DNA of 43,172 bases from Nitrospira sp. (lineage in GTDB: Bacteria > Nitrospirota > Nitrospiria > Nitrospirales > Nitrospiraceae). The DNA lies in NCBI GenBank assembly GCA_016788885.1, contig JAEURX010000063.1, forward strand, positions 1 through 43,172, read 5' to 3'. Shown here piece by piece: positions 24,133 to 32,292 of this stretch. Both the position numbers and the translations under genes were made by a program. The notes below the pieces were generated by a model, which searched no databases, was not told the DNA's origin, and saw only the letters and a program-made list of their open reading frames with translations. How positions within the stretch are numbered: the first letter of the stretch is position 1; every line of letters begins with the position of its first letter.

Positions 24133-25500
24133 ATGTTCTTGCAACGCATCGCCTTTGGACGATGGGTCCTGCTCATCACCGTCACGTTGCCGCTGCAGTC
24201 CCTGCCGGTCGGTGCACAAGATGAGCCCTCCCCGAGCCTGTCTCCCGGATCTGTTCAACCCGAATCACCGAACGTCGAACCGCCGCCTCCGCCGCCAGGG
24301 GAAACTCCCTCGCAGGAAGCTGTGCGCGTTGAACCGCTTCCGAACGAACCCACGCCTCCTCCCCCGCCGCCGCCGGCTTCGCCATCACCCACTCCGACAC
24401 CGTCGATTCCTCCGCCAGCTCCACTGACGCCGCTCGAGCTGCTGTCGCAGGCTCGCCAGGCTCTGCATGCCGAACCGGACGCCCAGGAGCCACGACTCAC
24501 GCTGGGAAGAACACTGTTCCAACTGGGCGATACCGATGGCGCGATCGATGAATACCGAACCGCCTTGCGCTTCCATCCCACGGTTGCGCAGATCCATGTG
24601 GATCTCGGCACCGCACTCATGGCCAAACAAGACTGGCGAACGGCCATGACGGAGCTTCAGGAAGCGGCCCGCCTGGACCCCACGCTCGTGCAAGCGCATT
24701 ACAGCATGGGCACGATTCACTACACCCGTGGAAATATTCAGTCCGCCATCAAGGCCTACCAGGAGGCCTTGCGGCTGAAACCGGATTTTGCCGAAGCCCA
24801 TTACCGATTGGGATTGGTCCTGAAAGTTGCCGGGCGCGACAAGGATGCGGCACAGGAACTGGAAGCGGCGGCACTGGCCGGTCTGGCCAAGGCGCAATAC
24901 TTCCTCGGGAATGCCTACCGCTCAGGGCAAGGTGTCGAAAAAAGTCAGATCATGGCCATCACCTGGTGGGCACAGGCATTTGAGCAAGGTTTGCCGGAAG
25001 CTTCACAGGCACTGACTCAGCTCAGACGGCTCGCGGCGGTGAAGGGGAACCTGCAGACGAAACAATCCAAGGCGGCAGCCGAGGCCTTCAAGAACTATTG
25101 TGATCAACTCTGGTTGGATTTCCCCGACCTCGACCGGGACCAGCCGAACCAAACCGTCGGCACCACCTTGCTCAAGCAGGGACGCACCGCCGAGGCCCTG
25201 CCGGTCCTTCTACGGGAAGCCTATGCGCTGAATGAGATGTCCCATGCGACACTCGTACACCTGTATGAGCAGGGACTCGACGGCCAACTGCCGCCCCATG
25301 GTCAATGGATTCTGAGTTATCTGGAATCCACCGCCGCCGACGGCGCGGTTTCGTCCCGCATGGCACTCGCTCGAATCTACGCCAAGGGCCTGGGCTTGGC
25401 CCCGGATCTCGCCAAAGCCAAGAGCTACCTGAAAGGGCTCCCACGGGAAGACGTCAAACGCATCCTCGACGAAGCCGCACCCGAACCGCCTAAACCATAG
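24133..25500 (+). CDS. Exported TPR/Sel1 repeat protein
   Basis: A 455-residue protein. A signal peptide (WVLLITVTLPLQSLPVGAQ) is followed by a Pro-rich spacer (about 25-110), four tetratricopeptide repeats (from TLGRTLFQLGDTDGAIDEYR to HYRLGLVLKVAGRDKDA) and Sel1-type repeats (AQYFLGNAYRSGQG; RMALARIYAKGLGLA near the end). Such proteins are scaffolds for envelope complexes, and the Pro-rich tether suggests reach through the periplasm. The start at 24133 gives an intact signal; GGAGG at 24115-24119 is rather distant. It lies 13 bases before the CHASE2 sigma-54 activator, so the two are probably co-transcribed. Confidence 0.75.
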   Translation: MFLQRIAFGRWVLLITVTLPLQSLPVGAQDEPSPSLSPGSVQPESPNVEPPPPPPGETPSQEAVRVEPLPNEPTPPPPPPPASPSPTPTPSIPPPAPLTPLELLSQARQALHAEPDAQEPRLTLGRTLFQLGDTDGAIDEYRTALRFHPTVAQIHVDLGTALMAKQDWRTAMTELQEAARLDPTLVQAHYSMGTIHYTRGNIQSAIKAYQEALRLKPDFAEAHYRLGLVLKVAGRDKDAAQELEAAALAGLAKAQYFLGNAYRSGQGVEKSQIMAITWWAQAFEQGLPEASQALTQLRRLAAVKGNLQTKQSKAAAEAFKNYCDQLWLDFPDLDRDQPNQTVGTTLLKQGRTAEALPVLLREAYALNEMSHATLVHLYEQGLDGQLPPHGQWILSYLESTAADGAVSSRMALARIYAKGLGLAPDLAKAKSYLKGLPREDVKRILDEAAPEPPKP

Positions 25501-25513
25501 CCGCCACCATCGC

Positions 25514-28228
25514 ATGAGCACCGCCACCCGCTTGTTCGTCAGGACTCTCTGGCTGCAAGCCCTGGTCATGGCGTTGTCTGCACTCCTGCTCACCGAGATC
25601 CTGTGGACGGCGGCACCGGCAACCTACCAGACCGTGGAATGGGCACCCTACGACACCTGGGTACGACTCCGCCCTCAGCCGGTTCCCGATTCGCGCCTGC
25701 TGGTTATCACCCGGGACGAGGCCAGCGACCAGCAGTTCGGCGCGGGTCAGTGGGATCGCAGCCTTACCGCAACACTCATCACCGCGCTGCATGACGCCGG
25801 CGCGAGCGCGATCGGCATCGATATTCCGCTCGATCTCCCGAGTCCGCCCAACCTTGGCGGCGCCGTCAGCGACGCCTTGTTGATCGAGGCCATCAAGTCC
25901 GCCGGCACCGTCTCCTATCCCGCAGTTCTGGCTCAACCGCTCGATCAGGAGGGCCTCCCATCGACACCGCCCCCGCAAACGCTGGTGCAGGGAAAGAGCA
26001 CGCTGCAACCGGTGCTCGATCTCGATCGGGTAGCGCGCCGAGCCCTGCTCTACCATGGCACCGGCCCGAGCGAACTTCCCTCCTTGGGCCTCTCACTGGC
26101 TGCCGGCTTCTGGCAGACGCCTCTCGAACGGATCGAGCGACGTTCCGGCTCAGTGCGGATCCCCCGAACACAGGGCCCGGACGGCCCCACTGCCGACGTC
26201 ACGATTCCCGTCGACCGCCATGGCCGCCTGTTGCTCAACTTCGCCGGGCCGCAGGTACGTGCGCTGATCCCCACCGCCACAGTCTTGAACATCTCCCGGC
26301 TGATAGACCAGAAGGAGATGGAACGCCTTGCCGCCCTGGTCAACGGCAAAGCGGTGATCGTCACCACACAACCGCGGCCTCAACCGGAACGGACGATTCC
26401 GTCCGGCGAAGACGTCACCGACGTCCTGCTGCAAGCACAACTCCTCCACACAGTCCTCTCGCAGGACTGGATGAGAGAACTGCTCCCATGGCAACGAGAA
26501 GCCGTCGCCTTCATGCTCTGCATCAGCGTCGCCTGGGCCGTCTTCCGGTGGACCGATTGGAAAGGCCTCGTGCTGGGAACCGGACTCCTGCTGCTGTACC
26601 TGATGATCGGCCTGATGTGTCTCACCCAACTCCGGTGGGTCCTGCCATTCATGACGTCCGTCACCGCAAGCCTCCTCGTCCTCGTCGCCGGCAGCCTGCT
26701 CGGCCAGATCGTGGCCACCAGACGTCTGGTGCTGCTCGAACAGGACATGCTGCTGGTCCAGCAAAACCTGGTGGCGGTGCGGGAAGCACTGATCTTTCAG
26801 GAAACAGCCGTAGAAAGTCTGGAGGAAGACCTGGAATCGGCTCACACCAGGATGTCGCATTCCGCCTCGAAGGAAGCCGAATCGACCCAACTCGCCGCCG
26901 ATCTCCAACGCAAAGTCGCTGAGGCCCAGGCGCAGGAAGAGGCAACGAGGCAACGGATGCAGGAACTCGAAGGGCAGTTGCACAACCTGCGGGCGGCCAC
27001 GATCAGCGCGGCGCCGCTGGGGAATCTCGAACAGGAACAACTCCAGCGCGAATGCGAACAATCCGGGATCGTCACGAGAGATCCGTTGATGCTGACGATG
27101 TTTCGCGATCTCAAGAAAGGGGCACGCGCGCCGGTCACCGTCCTGATCACCGGCGAAGCCGGAACCGGCAAAGAGCTGTGTGCCAGGGCGGTGCACCGGT
27201 TGAGCCCTCGCGCCGCCAGACCGTTTATTGCCGTGAACATGGCGGCGATCTCGCCGGAGCTCTTCGAAAGCGAACTGTTCGGTCATGTGCGCGGCAGCTT
27301 CACCGGGGCGCACTCAGATCGAAAAGGCTACTTTGAACTGGCGCATCAAGGCACCATCTTTCTCGACGAGATCGGGGATCTCCGCCTGGACCACCAAAGC
27401 AAGCTGCTGCGCGTGTTGCAAGATCGAACCTTTTATCGCGTCGGGGCGACCAGTCCCACCACGGTCGATGTTCGCATCGTCGCCGCCACGAACAAGGATC
27501 TGCAACGGGGTGTGTCGGAAGGGTGGTTTCGTGAAGATCTGTATTTTCGGCTCAAGGGGCTCGTCCTGCAGCTGCCGCCCCTCCGTGATCGCGCCGAGGA
27601 CATTCCACTCCTGGCTGAAGCCTGCCTACGAGAGGCCGCCCAGAGGAGCCATCAGCCGCCGATGCCACTCTCACAGGAAGCCCTGGCGGCGCTCACCACA
27701 CACACGTGGAAAGGCAACGTGCGAGAATTGCGTCAGTGCCTCGAACAGGCAGTGGCCCTGACCGAGGGATCGATCATCACGCTGAATGATCTCCGACTGC
27801 CCGGCGCGTCGGCACCGGCTTCCGGAACTGCTATCGGTGAACCTATACTGCCGGATCCGGCCGGCGATCTCGCGGTACTGAACCAGCTACGCCGGACCCG
27901 GTTCGACATGCAAGCCACGGCTCGAGCCCTGGGCTGGGACCGCAGCACGGTCACCCAACGCCTGAAAGGGCTCTGCTTCCAAGCGCTCGTGGACTCATCG
28001 GGGGACCAGGCCAAGGCCGCCTCGGCCCTGGCCGGAGATCCATCTCTCCTGCGCACCGTTGAACTGAAACTGATGGACTATACCGCTCATCTCATGGAGA
28101 CGATCGCGCCCTTCGCCGATGTGGACGAGGCGTTGCTCGACTGCAAGCGGCGATTCAAGAACCTGCCCGAACGACACTTCAGGTCCGTCGAAACGCTCGT
28201 GCGGCGGCATTTTCAATCCAAGGCGTAA
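25514..28228 (+). CDS. Membrane-bound CHASE2 sigma-54-dependent activator
   Basis: A 904-residue protein. After a membrane helix (12-32), residues about 40-320 form an extracytoplasmic CHASE2 sensor (DTWVRLRPQPVPDSRLLVI, then SAIGIDIPLDLP). Two to three membrane helices (330-400) and a coiled coil (405-495) lead to a sigma-54 AAA+ domain: Walker A GEAGTGKE (547-554), loop GSFTGA (594-599, GAFTGA in most), Walker B FLDEIGD (616-622). The C-terminal part has a Fis-like helix-turn-helix (ATARALGWDRSTVTQRL) and about 80 extra residues. It couples an outside signal directly to transcription without a kinase. A candidate sigma-54 promoter lies 250 bases downstream, before the sortase genes. Confidence 0.92.
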   Translation: MSTATRLFVRTLWLQALVMALSALLLTEILWTAAPATYQTVEWAPYDTWVRLRPQPVPDSRLLVITRDEASDQQFGAGQWDRSLTATLITALHDAGASAIGIDIPLDLPSPPNLGGAVSDALLIEAIKSAGTVSYPAVLAQPLDQEGLPSTPPPQTLVQGKSTLQPVLDLDRVARRALLYHGTGPSELPSLGLSLAAGFWQTPLERIERRSGSVRIPRTQGPDGPTADVTIPVDRHGRLLLNFAGPQVRALIPTATVLNISRLIDQKEMERLAALVNGKAVIVTTQPRPQPERTIPSGEDVTDVLLQAQLLHTVLSQDWMRELLPWQREAVAFMLCISVAWAVFRWTDWKGLVLGTGLLLLYLMIGLMCLTQLRWVLPFMTSVTASLLVLVAGSLLGQIVATRRLVLLEQDMLLVQQNLVAVREALIFQETAVESLEEDLESAHTRMSHSASKEAESTQLAADLQRKVAEAQAQEEATRQRMQELEGQLHNLRAATISAAPLGNLEQEQLQRECEQSGIVTRDPLMLTMFRDLKKGARAPVTVLITGEAGTGKELCARAVHRLSPRAARPFIAVNMAAISPELFESELFGHVRGSFTGAHSDRKGYFELAHQGTIFLDEIGDLRLDHQSKLLRVLQDRTFYRVGATSPTTVDVRIVAATNKDLQRGVSEGWFREDLYFRLKGLVLQLPPLRDRAEDIPLLAEACLREAAQRSHQPPMPLSQEALAALTTHTWKGNVRELRQCLEQAVALTEGSIITLNDLRLPGASAPASGTAIGEPILPDPAGDLAVLNQLRRTRFDMQATARALGWDRSTVTQRLKGLCFQALVDSSGDQAKAASALAGDPSLLRTVELKLMDYTAHLMETIAPFADVDEALLDCKRRFKNLPERHFRSVETLVRRHFQSKA

Positions 28229-28350
28229 GTCGCCAGCAGGATCCGCTGTCCGGCCCGCCCAAGAGCCACACGCCATCAATACCCAACCCTCAGCAGTGAC
28301 CGACAATCGGAACATCTGCCGAAGCCTCGCGACGTGATCCCCTCGCGCTC

Positions 28351-28370
28351 ATGCGGGGCTAGCCCCGCAT
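28351..28370. terminator. Perfect 20-bp palindrome, probable terminator hairpin
   Basis: ATGCGGGGCT is followed immediately by its reverse complement, 123 bases after the CHASE2 activator stop. As RNA it would form a GC-rich hairpin, but no T tract follows (TCCCCACTG). An operator cannot be excluded. Confidence 0.4.
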
Positions 28371-28474
28371 TCCCCACTGATCCACGCATGAATGGCCGTT
28401 TCCACGCAGTGATCACTATTCGCTAACTCCTTGTTCCGTTGTTGTTTTCTGACCATAAGCCGCGCTGCGGCACC

Positions 28475-28490
28475 TGGCCTCGGCCTTGCT
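28475..28490 (+). promoter_or_regulatory. Candidate sigma-54 promoter
   Basis: TGGCC-N6-TTGCT places GG (-24) and GC (-12) exactly 10 bases apart, as RpoN requires, and matches the TGGC and TTGCT parts of the consensus. It lies between a sigma-54 activator gene and the OmpA gene at 28634, giving a leader of about 130 bases. Context raises its likelihood, but this is a sequence match only. Confidence 0.4.
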
Positions 28491-28633
28491 CTAGGCACCA
28501 GCCAACGACGGGCAACCCGGCAGGAAGGAGGTGAACATCACCCAGCCGGCCCCGCGCCACAGGGACCAGTCGATCGGTCGATCAACAACCACCGGGTCGC
28601 AGCATGCGGCCTGTACACAAGGAGCACCACATC

Positions 28634-29452
28634 ATGCAGAAAGCCCCCACAGCCACTGTCAGTGCAGGACCGGTTTCCCCCGCCATCATGGGACCCGAGA
28701 GGGACATGAAGGAGGTCTACATCCTGAGCGGATTGGTCGGATTCCTCGCCGTCGTCGTCGCCGCCTTCTGGTACTACTCCCAGGCAGACGAGGCAGCCCA
28801 TACCAACCGCTCAGCGGAGGCGCTGAACAGCGCGCAGGTGTCTCAGGTTCTCAAAGATTCGACCGAGCAGGGACCGGTTCCGGTGTCACTTCCGACCAGC
28901 CGAGTGGAGACAGCCCCCCTGGCGAGCAGGAGCATGGATATCCTGCATGACGATATCGCCTTCGAAGTCGGCCGCAAAGGCTTGACCGACGACGGCAAGG
29001 CCGCGCTGCAACGCCATGCCGAGTTCCTGAAGAGCGAGCCGGACTGGGGCGTGCTGGTCCAGGGCTATACCGATCAACAGGGCTCAAAGAGCTTTAACAA
29101 AATCCTTGGACTGAAACGCGCTGACACCGTGAAGCACGAGTTGATGGCGCTGGGCGTCCCGGAAGCCGCGATTCGCACCGTTAGCTTGGGCGAGGAAGGC
29201 GCCCTGTGCCTCGACAACAGCGATGTCTGCCGCCGGATGAACCGACGCGTGCACTTGGAACTGCGAAAGATCGGCCTGGAACATATGGTGCTTGCGCCGC
29301 TCGCGACCGAAGCCATGACCGATTCCCTCAACGAGAACCTCGAGCGATCGACCGAGCCAGGCCTGGCCGAGTCGATCAGCGACATCCCCTCCGCCCCTTC
29401 GTCCGATGCCGACCACGCCGCCGCAACCCTCGAATCGAGCACCGGCAATTAA
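28634..29452 (+). CDS. OmpA-family protein of the sortase system (PdsO-like)
   Basis: A 272-residue protein. One N-terminal membrane helix (YILSGLVGFLAVVVAAFWYY) anchors a periplasmic OmpA/Pal-type domain: ILHDDIAFEVGRKGLTDDG, GVLVQGYTDQQGS, ILGLKRADTVKHEL and a closing NRRVHLELRK. This fold binds peptidoglycan. A low-complexity acidic tail ends the protein. AAGGAG nine bases before 28634 selects that start over 28604. Its place directly before a VIT/VWA substrate and a sortase matches the proteobacterial sortase-system OmpA protein (PdsO). Assignment to PdsO rests on context plus domain, not on alignment. Confidence 0.75.
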   Translation: MQKAPTATVSAGPVSPAIMGPERDMKEVYILSGLVGFLAVVVAAFWYYSQADEAAHTNRSAEALNSAQVSQVLKDSTEQGPVPVSLPTSRVETAPLASRSMDILHDDIAFEVGRKGLTDDGKAALQRHAEFLKSEPDWGVLVQGYTDQQGSKSFNKILGLKRADTVKHELMALGVPEAAIRTVSLGEEGALCLDNSDVCRRMNRRVHLELRKIGLEHMVLAPLATEAMTDSLNENLERSTEPGLAESISDIPSAPSSDADHAAATLESSTGN

Positions 29453-29469
29453 TGTCCCGTCGGAGCGCC

Positions 29470-29498
29470 CCTGGGAAAGACCCCGTGTCTTTCCCAGG
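29470..29498 (+). terminator. Strong hairpin between OmpA and sortase-substrate genes
   Basis: CCTGGGAAAGA and TCTTTCCCAGG form a perfect 11-bp stem around CCCCGTG, 18 bases after the OmpA-family stop. No T run follows, so it may partly attenuate or stabilise transcripts rather than end them, lowering expression of the downstream pair. Confidence 0.5.
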
Positions 29499-29548
29499 CC
29501 CTCCGGTCGCCGCTTCATGATCATCACTCCAGACCATATGAGGTTCAC

Positions 29549-31687
29549 ATGCTTGCTAGACGCTCTGCTGCCCATCGACATCCATCAGGACGGCTCGCCG
29601 CCCGCCTGATACTGTGTGCACTGCTTTTCATTGGAGGCATGGGGGGGGCGCCCTCACCGGCGGAGTCCGCCGAACTACCCGCCACGCTGAGCACCGGCGT
29701 CATTCCCACTATGGGGCTCAACGACGCCACGGAAGGAGCCCTCCTCTTCCGAACCGGCCAGCCCGGCCGTTACCTCCCGGCCCCTATTCTGCACACCGAC
29801 GTGCAAATGGCCATCACGGGGACCATCGCCCGCACGACCGTCACGCAGGAGTTCACCAACCCGAGCACGCGGAAAGAGGACTGGCTGGAGGGCGTCTACG
29901 TCTTCCCCCTCCCAGAAACGGCTGCAGTCGACCAGCTGCGCATGAAGGTCGGGGAACGAATCATCGAAGGGCAGATCAAGGAACGGGCCGAGGCCAAGCG
30001 AAGGTATGAACAAGCGAAACAGGAGGGCAAACGAACCAGTCTCGTGGAACAGGAGCGCCCGAATCTCTTCACCACTTCCGTGGCGAACATCGGACCCGGG
30101 GAACGCATCACCGTCGAGATCGAGTACCAGGAAACCGTCCGGTATGAGAACGGACAATTCCTGCTCCGCTTTCCCATGGCGGTGGGACAGCGATACATCC
30201 CCGGCACGCCGGTGATCATCGAGGGACAGCCGCCCAAGGGGTCCGGCACGATGCTGGATACCGACCGGGTCCCCGACGCGTCACGCATCACGCCACCCGT
30301 ACAACCACCGGACCAAAGCGTCGTGAATCCGCTCAGCCTGTCGATCACGCTCAGTCCGGGGTTCCCCATCGAGCAAATCGAGTCACCGTATCACCCCATC
30401 ATTTCCATCCCGGATGCGGAGCAGGTGTATCACATCAGTTTAACGGAGGAGACCGTTCCACCCGATCGCGACTTTCAGCTCACCTGGCGCCAGGCGCCGC
30501 AAACCGAACCACTGGCGACCATCTTCACCGAACAGAAGAACGGAGACGCCTATGCGCTCCTGATGGTTGTTCCCCCGACTCAGCATGACGCGAAAGCCGC
30601 ACGGGTGCCCAGAGACCTGACGTTCATTATCGACACCTCCGGCTCCATGGCTGGTCCGTCCATCGAGCAGGCCAAACGTTCCCTAGCGACGGCGCTGACA
30701 CGCCTGACCGCACAGGATCGGTTCAACATCATTCAATTCAACAACCAGGTACGCTCACTCTTCGCCACTCCACAACCGGTCACGACCGCCACCATCAAGC
30801 AAGCCGTCCGCTACACCGAACGCCTCACGGCGGATGGGGGCACGGAAGTGTTACCTGCCTTGCGACAGGCGTTGGCCAGTCCGCAAGACGAGGCTCGACT
30901 CCAGCAACTCATTCTCCTCACCGACGGCCAAATCGGAAATGAAGAGGAGCTGTTCGAACTGTTGCACCATCGCGTCGGCAACCGCCGCCTGTTCACCATT
31001 GGCATCGGCTCGACTCCGAACAGCTACTTGATGCGGAAGGCGGCAGACTTCGGCCACGGCACCTTTACCTACATCGGCAAGGTCGAGGAGGTGAAGCAGC
31101 AGTTGGATGCCTTGTTCAAGAAATTGGAGCGGCCGGTGCTCAGCGATATCACACTGGACAGCGCCGGCTGGTCGACGCTGGAGTCGTATCCCGCCACCAT
31201 CGGTGATCTGTACGAGGGCGAGCCGATTGTCCTCGCAATCAAAGCAACATCGTTTCCCGAGCAGGCGACCTTGCGCGGAAAGGCCGGAACCATTCCCTGG
31301 TCGCTTCCGGTCTCCTTCCACCATGCTGCGACCCAGAACGGACTCTCGATCAATTGGGCGCGACAAAAAATCTCGGCCCTCATGGACGAGGCGTCCAGGG
31401 GAGGGACTGACGACAGGGTTCGGCAGACCGTGCTCGATCTCGCCCTGTCGCACCATCTGGTCAGCCGGTATACGAGTCTGATCGCCGTCGATGTGACACC
31501 GGCACGGCCGACCGGGACACCGGATGCAGATCGGAATCGCGCCACGAACCTGGCGCACGCCCAGGAGCAGACCGTACTGGCCGACCTGCCGAGAACCGCA
31601 ACCAGTGCGCCTCTCCATCTACTGCTCGGCCTGTCGGCCCTGCTGTCTGCCGCACTGTTGTGGAAAATCAGGGCGACGGCCGGATGA
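29549..31687 (+). CDS. VIT/VWA-domain sortase substrate (marine proteobacterial sortase target type)
   Basis: A 712-residue secreted protein. After the signal peptide (ILCALLFIGGMGGAPSPAESA) comes a VIT domain (about 65-200: ITGTIARTTVTQEFTNPS, ERAEAKRRYEQAKQEGK). A von Willebrand A domain (from about 355) has the MIDAS DTSGS (362-366) and TDGQIGNEEE. It ends with a sorting signal: LPRTA at 680-684, a hydrophobic helix and a short basic tail (WKIRATAG). VIT/VWA proteins of this layout are the dedicated clients of single-target sortases in Gram-negatives. It is presumably cut at LPRT|A and linked to a nucleophile on the cell envelope. The stop overlaps the sortase start (ATGA at 31684). Confidence 0.9.
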   Translation: MLARRSAAHRHPSGRLAARLILCALLFIGGMGGAPSPAESAELPATLSTGVIPTMGLNDATEGALLFRTGQPGRYLPAPILHTDVQMAITGTIARTTVTQEFTNPSTRKEDWLEGVYVFPLPETAAVDQLRMKVGERIIEGQIKERAEAKRRYEQAKQEGKRTSLVEQERPNLFTTSVANIGPGERITVEIEYQETVRYENGQFLLRFPMAVGQRYIPGTPVIIEGQPPKGSGTMLDTDRVPDASRITPPVQPPDQSVVNPLSLSITLSPGFPIEQIESPYHPIISIPDAEQVYHISLTEETVPPDRDFQLTWRQAPQTEPLATIFTEQKNGDAYALLMVVPPTQHDAKAARVPRDLTFIIDTSGSMAGPSIEQAKRSLATALTRLTAQDRFNIIQFNNQVRSLFATPQPVTTATIKQAVRYTERLTADGGTEVLPALRQALASPQDEARLQQLILLTDGQIGNEEELFELLHHRVGNRRLFTIGIGSTPNSYLMRKAADFGHGTFTYIGKVEEVKQQLDALFKKLERPVLSDITLDSAGWSTLESYPATIGDLYEGEPIVLAIKATSFPEQATLRGKAGTIPWSLPVSFHHAATQNGLSINWARQKISALMDEASRGGTDDRVRQTVLDLALSHHLVSRYTSLIAVDVTPARPTGTPDADRNRATNLAHAQEQTVLADLPRTATSAPLHLLLGLSALLSAALLWKIRATAG

Positions 31688-32271
31688 CTTCTCTTCGACC
31701 GACGAACCCTCTGCTCTCCGGGTTGATGGCGGCCCTGCTCGCCATCAGCCTCTGGCAGGTTGGAGAAGGCTCGTGGATCGTGGCGAAGGCCAGGCTCGCG
31801 CAGTATCTGCTGCAGCGAGCCTGGATTCGTGCACTGTCGGGAGAAGCCAACCCGAAGCCTTGGCCCTGGGCCGACACCTGGCCGGTCGCGCGCCTTCAGC
31901 TGAATCGGCTGGCCGTAGATGAGATCGTACTGGCCGGCGCCTATGGGCGAACGCTGGCGTTCGGGCCCGGCCATGTGAGTTCGAGTGCGCGACCTGGGGA
32001 TAGGGGCACCGTGATCCTCACCGGCCACCGGGACACACACTTCCACTTCCTCAAAGCTGTCCGCCCCGACGATCGCCTGGAGCTCACAGGCACGGACGGG
32101 ACAACGATTCACTATCGAGTCACGGAACAGCGGGTGTTGGATTCGCGGCGGGACGGGCTGCCGATGGCACGGGACAGTCAGGACGTGATCTTTGTCACCT
32201 GCTTTCCATTTGACGCCATCACGCCAGGCGGTCCGCTACGTTATGTAGTCCGAGCGGAGCGCACAGACTGA
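31684..32271 (+). CDS. Sortase, class GN (marine proteobacterial type)
   Basis: A 195-residue transpeptidase with an N-terminal membrane anchor (LLSGLMAALLAISLW). The sortase core holds His115 (ILTGHRDTHF), the nucleophile Cys173 (VIFVTCFPFD) and Arg186 (GGPLRYVV). It should cleave the LPRTA signal of the protein encoded immediately upstream and transfer it to an amine acceptor on the outer face of the inner membrane. The four-base overlap with its substrate gene makes a strict enzyme-client pair. Dedicated sortases are unusual in Gram-negatives. The start at 31684 is preferred to 31660, which lies within the substrate gene. Confidence 0.92.
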   Translation: MTSLRPTNPLLSGLMAALLAISLWQVGEGSWIVAKARLAQYLLQRAWIRALSGEANPKPWPWADTWPVARLQLNRLAVDEIVLAGAYGRTLAFGPGHVSSSARPGDRGTVILTGHRDTHFHFLKAVRPDDRLELTGTDGTTIHYRVTEQRVLDSRRDGLPMARDSQDVIFVTCFPFDAITPGGPLRYVVRAERTD

Positions 32272-32292
32272 GGGGATCAAGTGGCAGGCTGC

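Larger units (their letters stand above)
28229..28633. other. Intergenic control region before the sortase genes
   Basis: No gene was identified in these 405 bases. They contain a perfect 20-bp palindrome (28351-28370), a candidate sigma-54 promoter (28475-28490) and an isolated perfect Shine-Dalgarno sequence, AAGGAGGTGA (28525-28534), without a conventional start codon at the right distance. This layout suggests that the downstream OmpA-VWA-sortase genes have their own regulated transcript. Confidence 0.5.

Noticed and set aside
26150-27313. 387-residue minus-strand open frame
   Set aside because: It lies antisense within the CHASE2 activator gene, whose domains are unambiguous.
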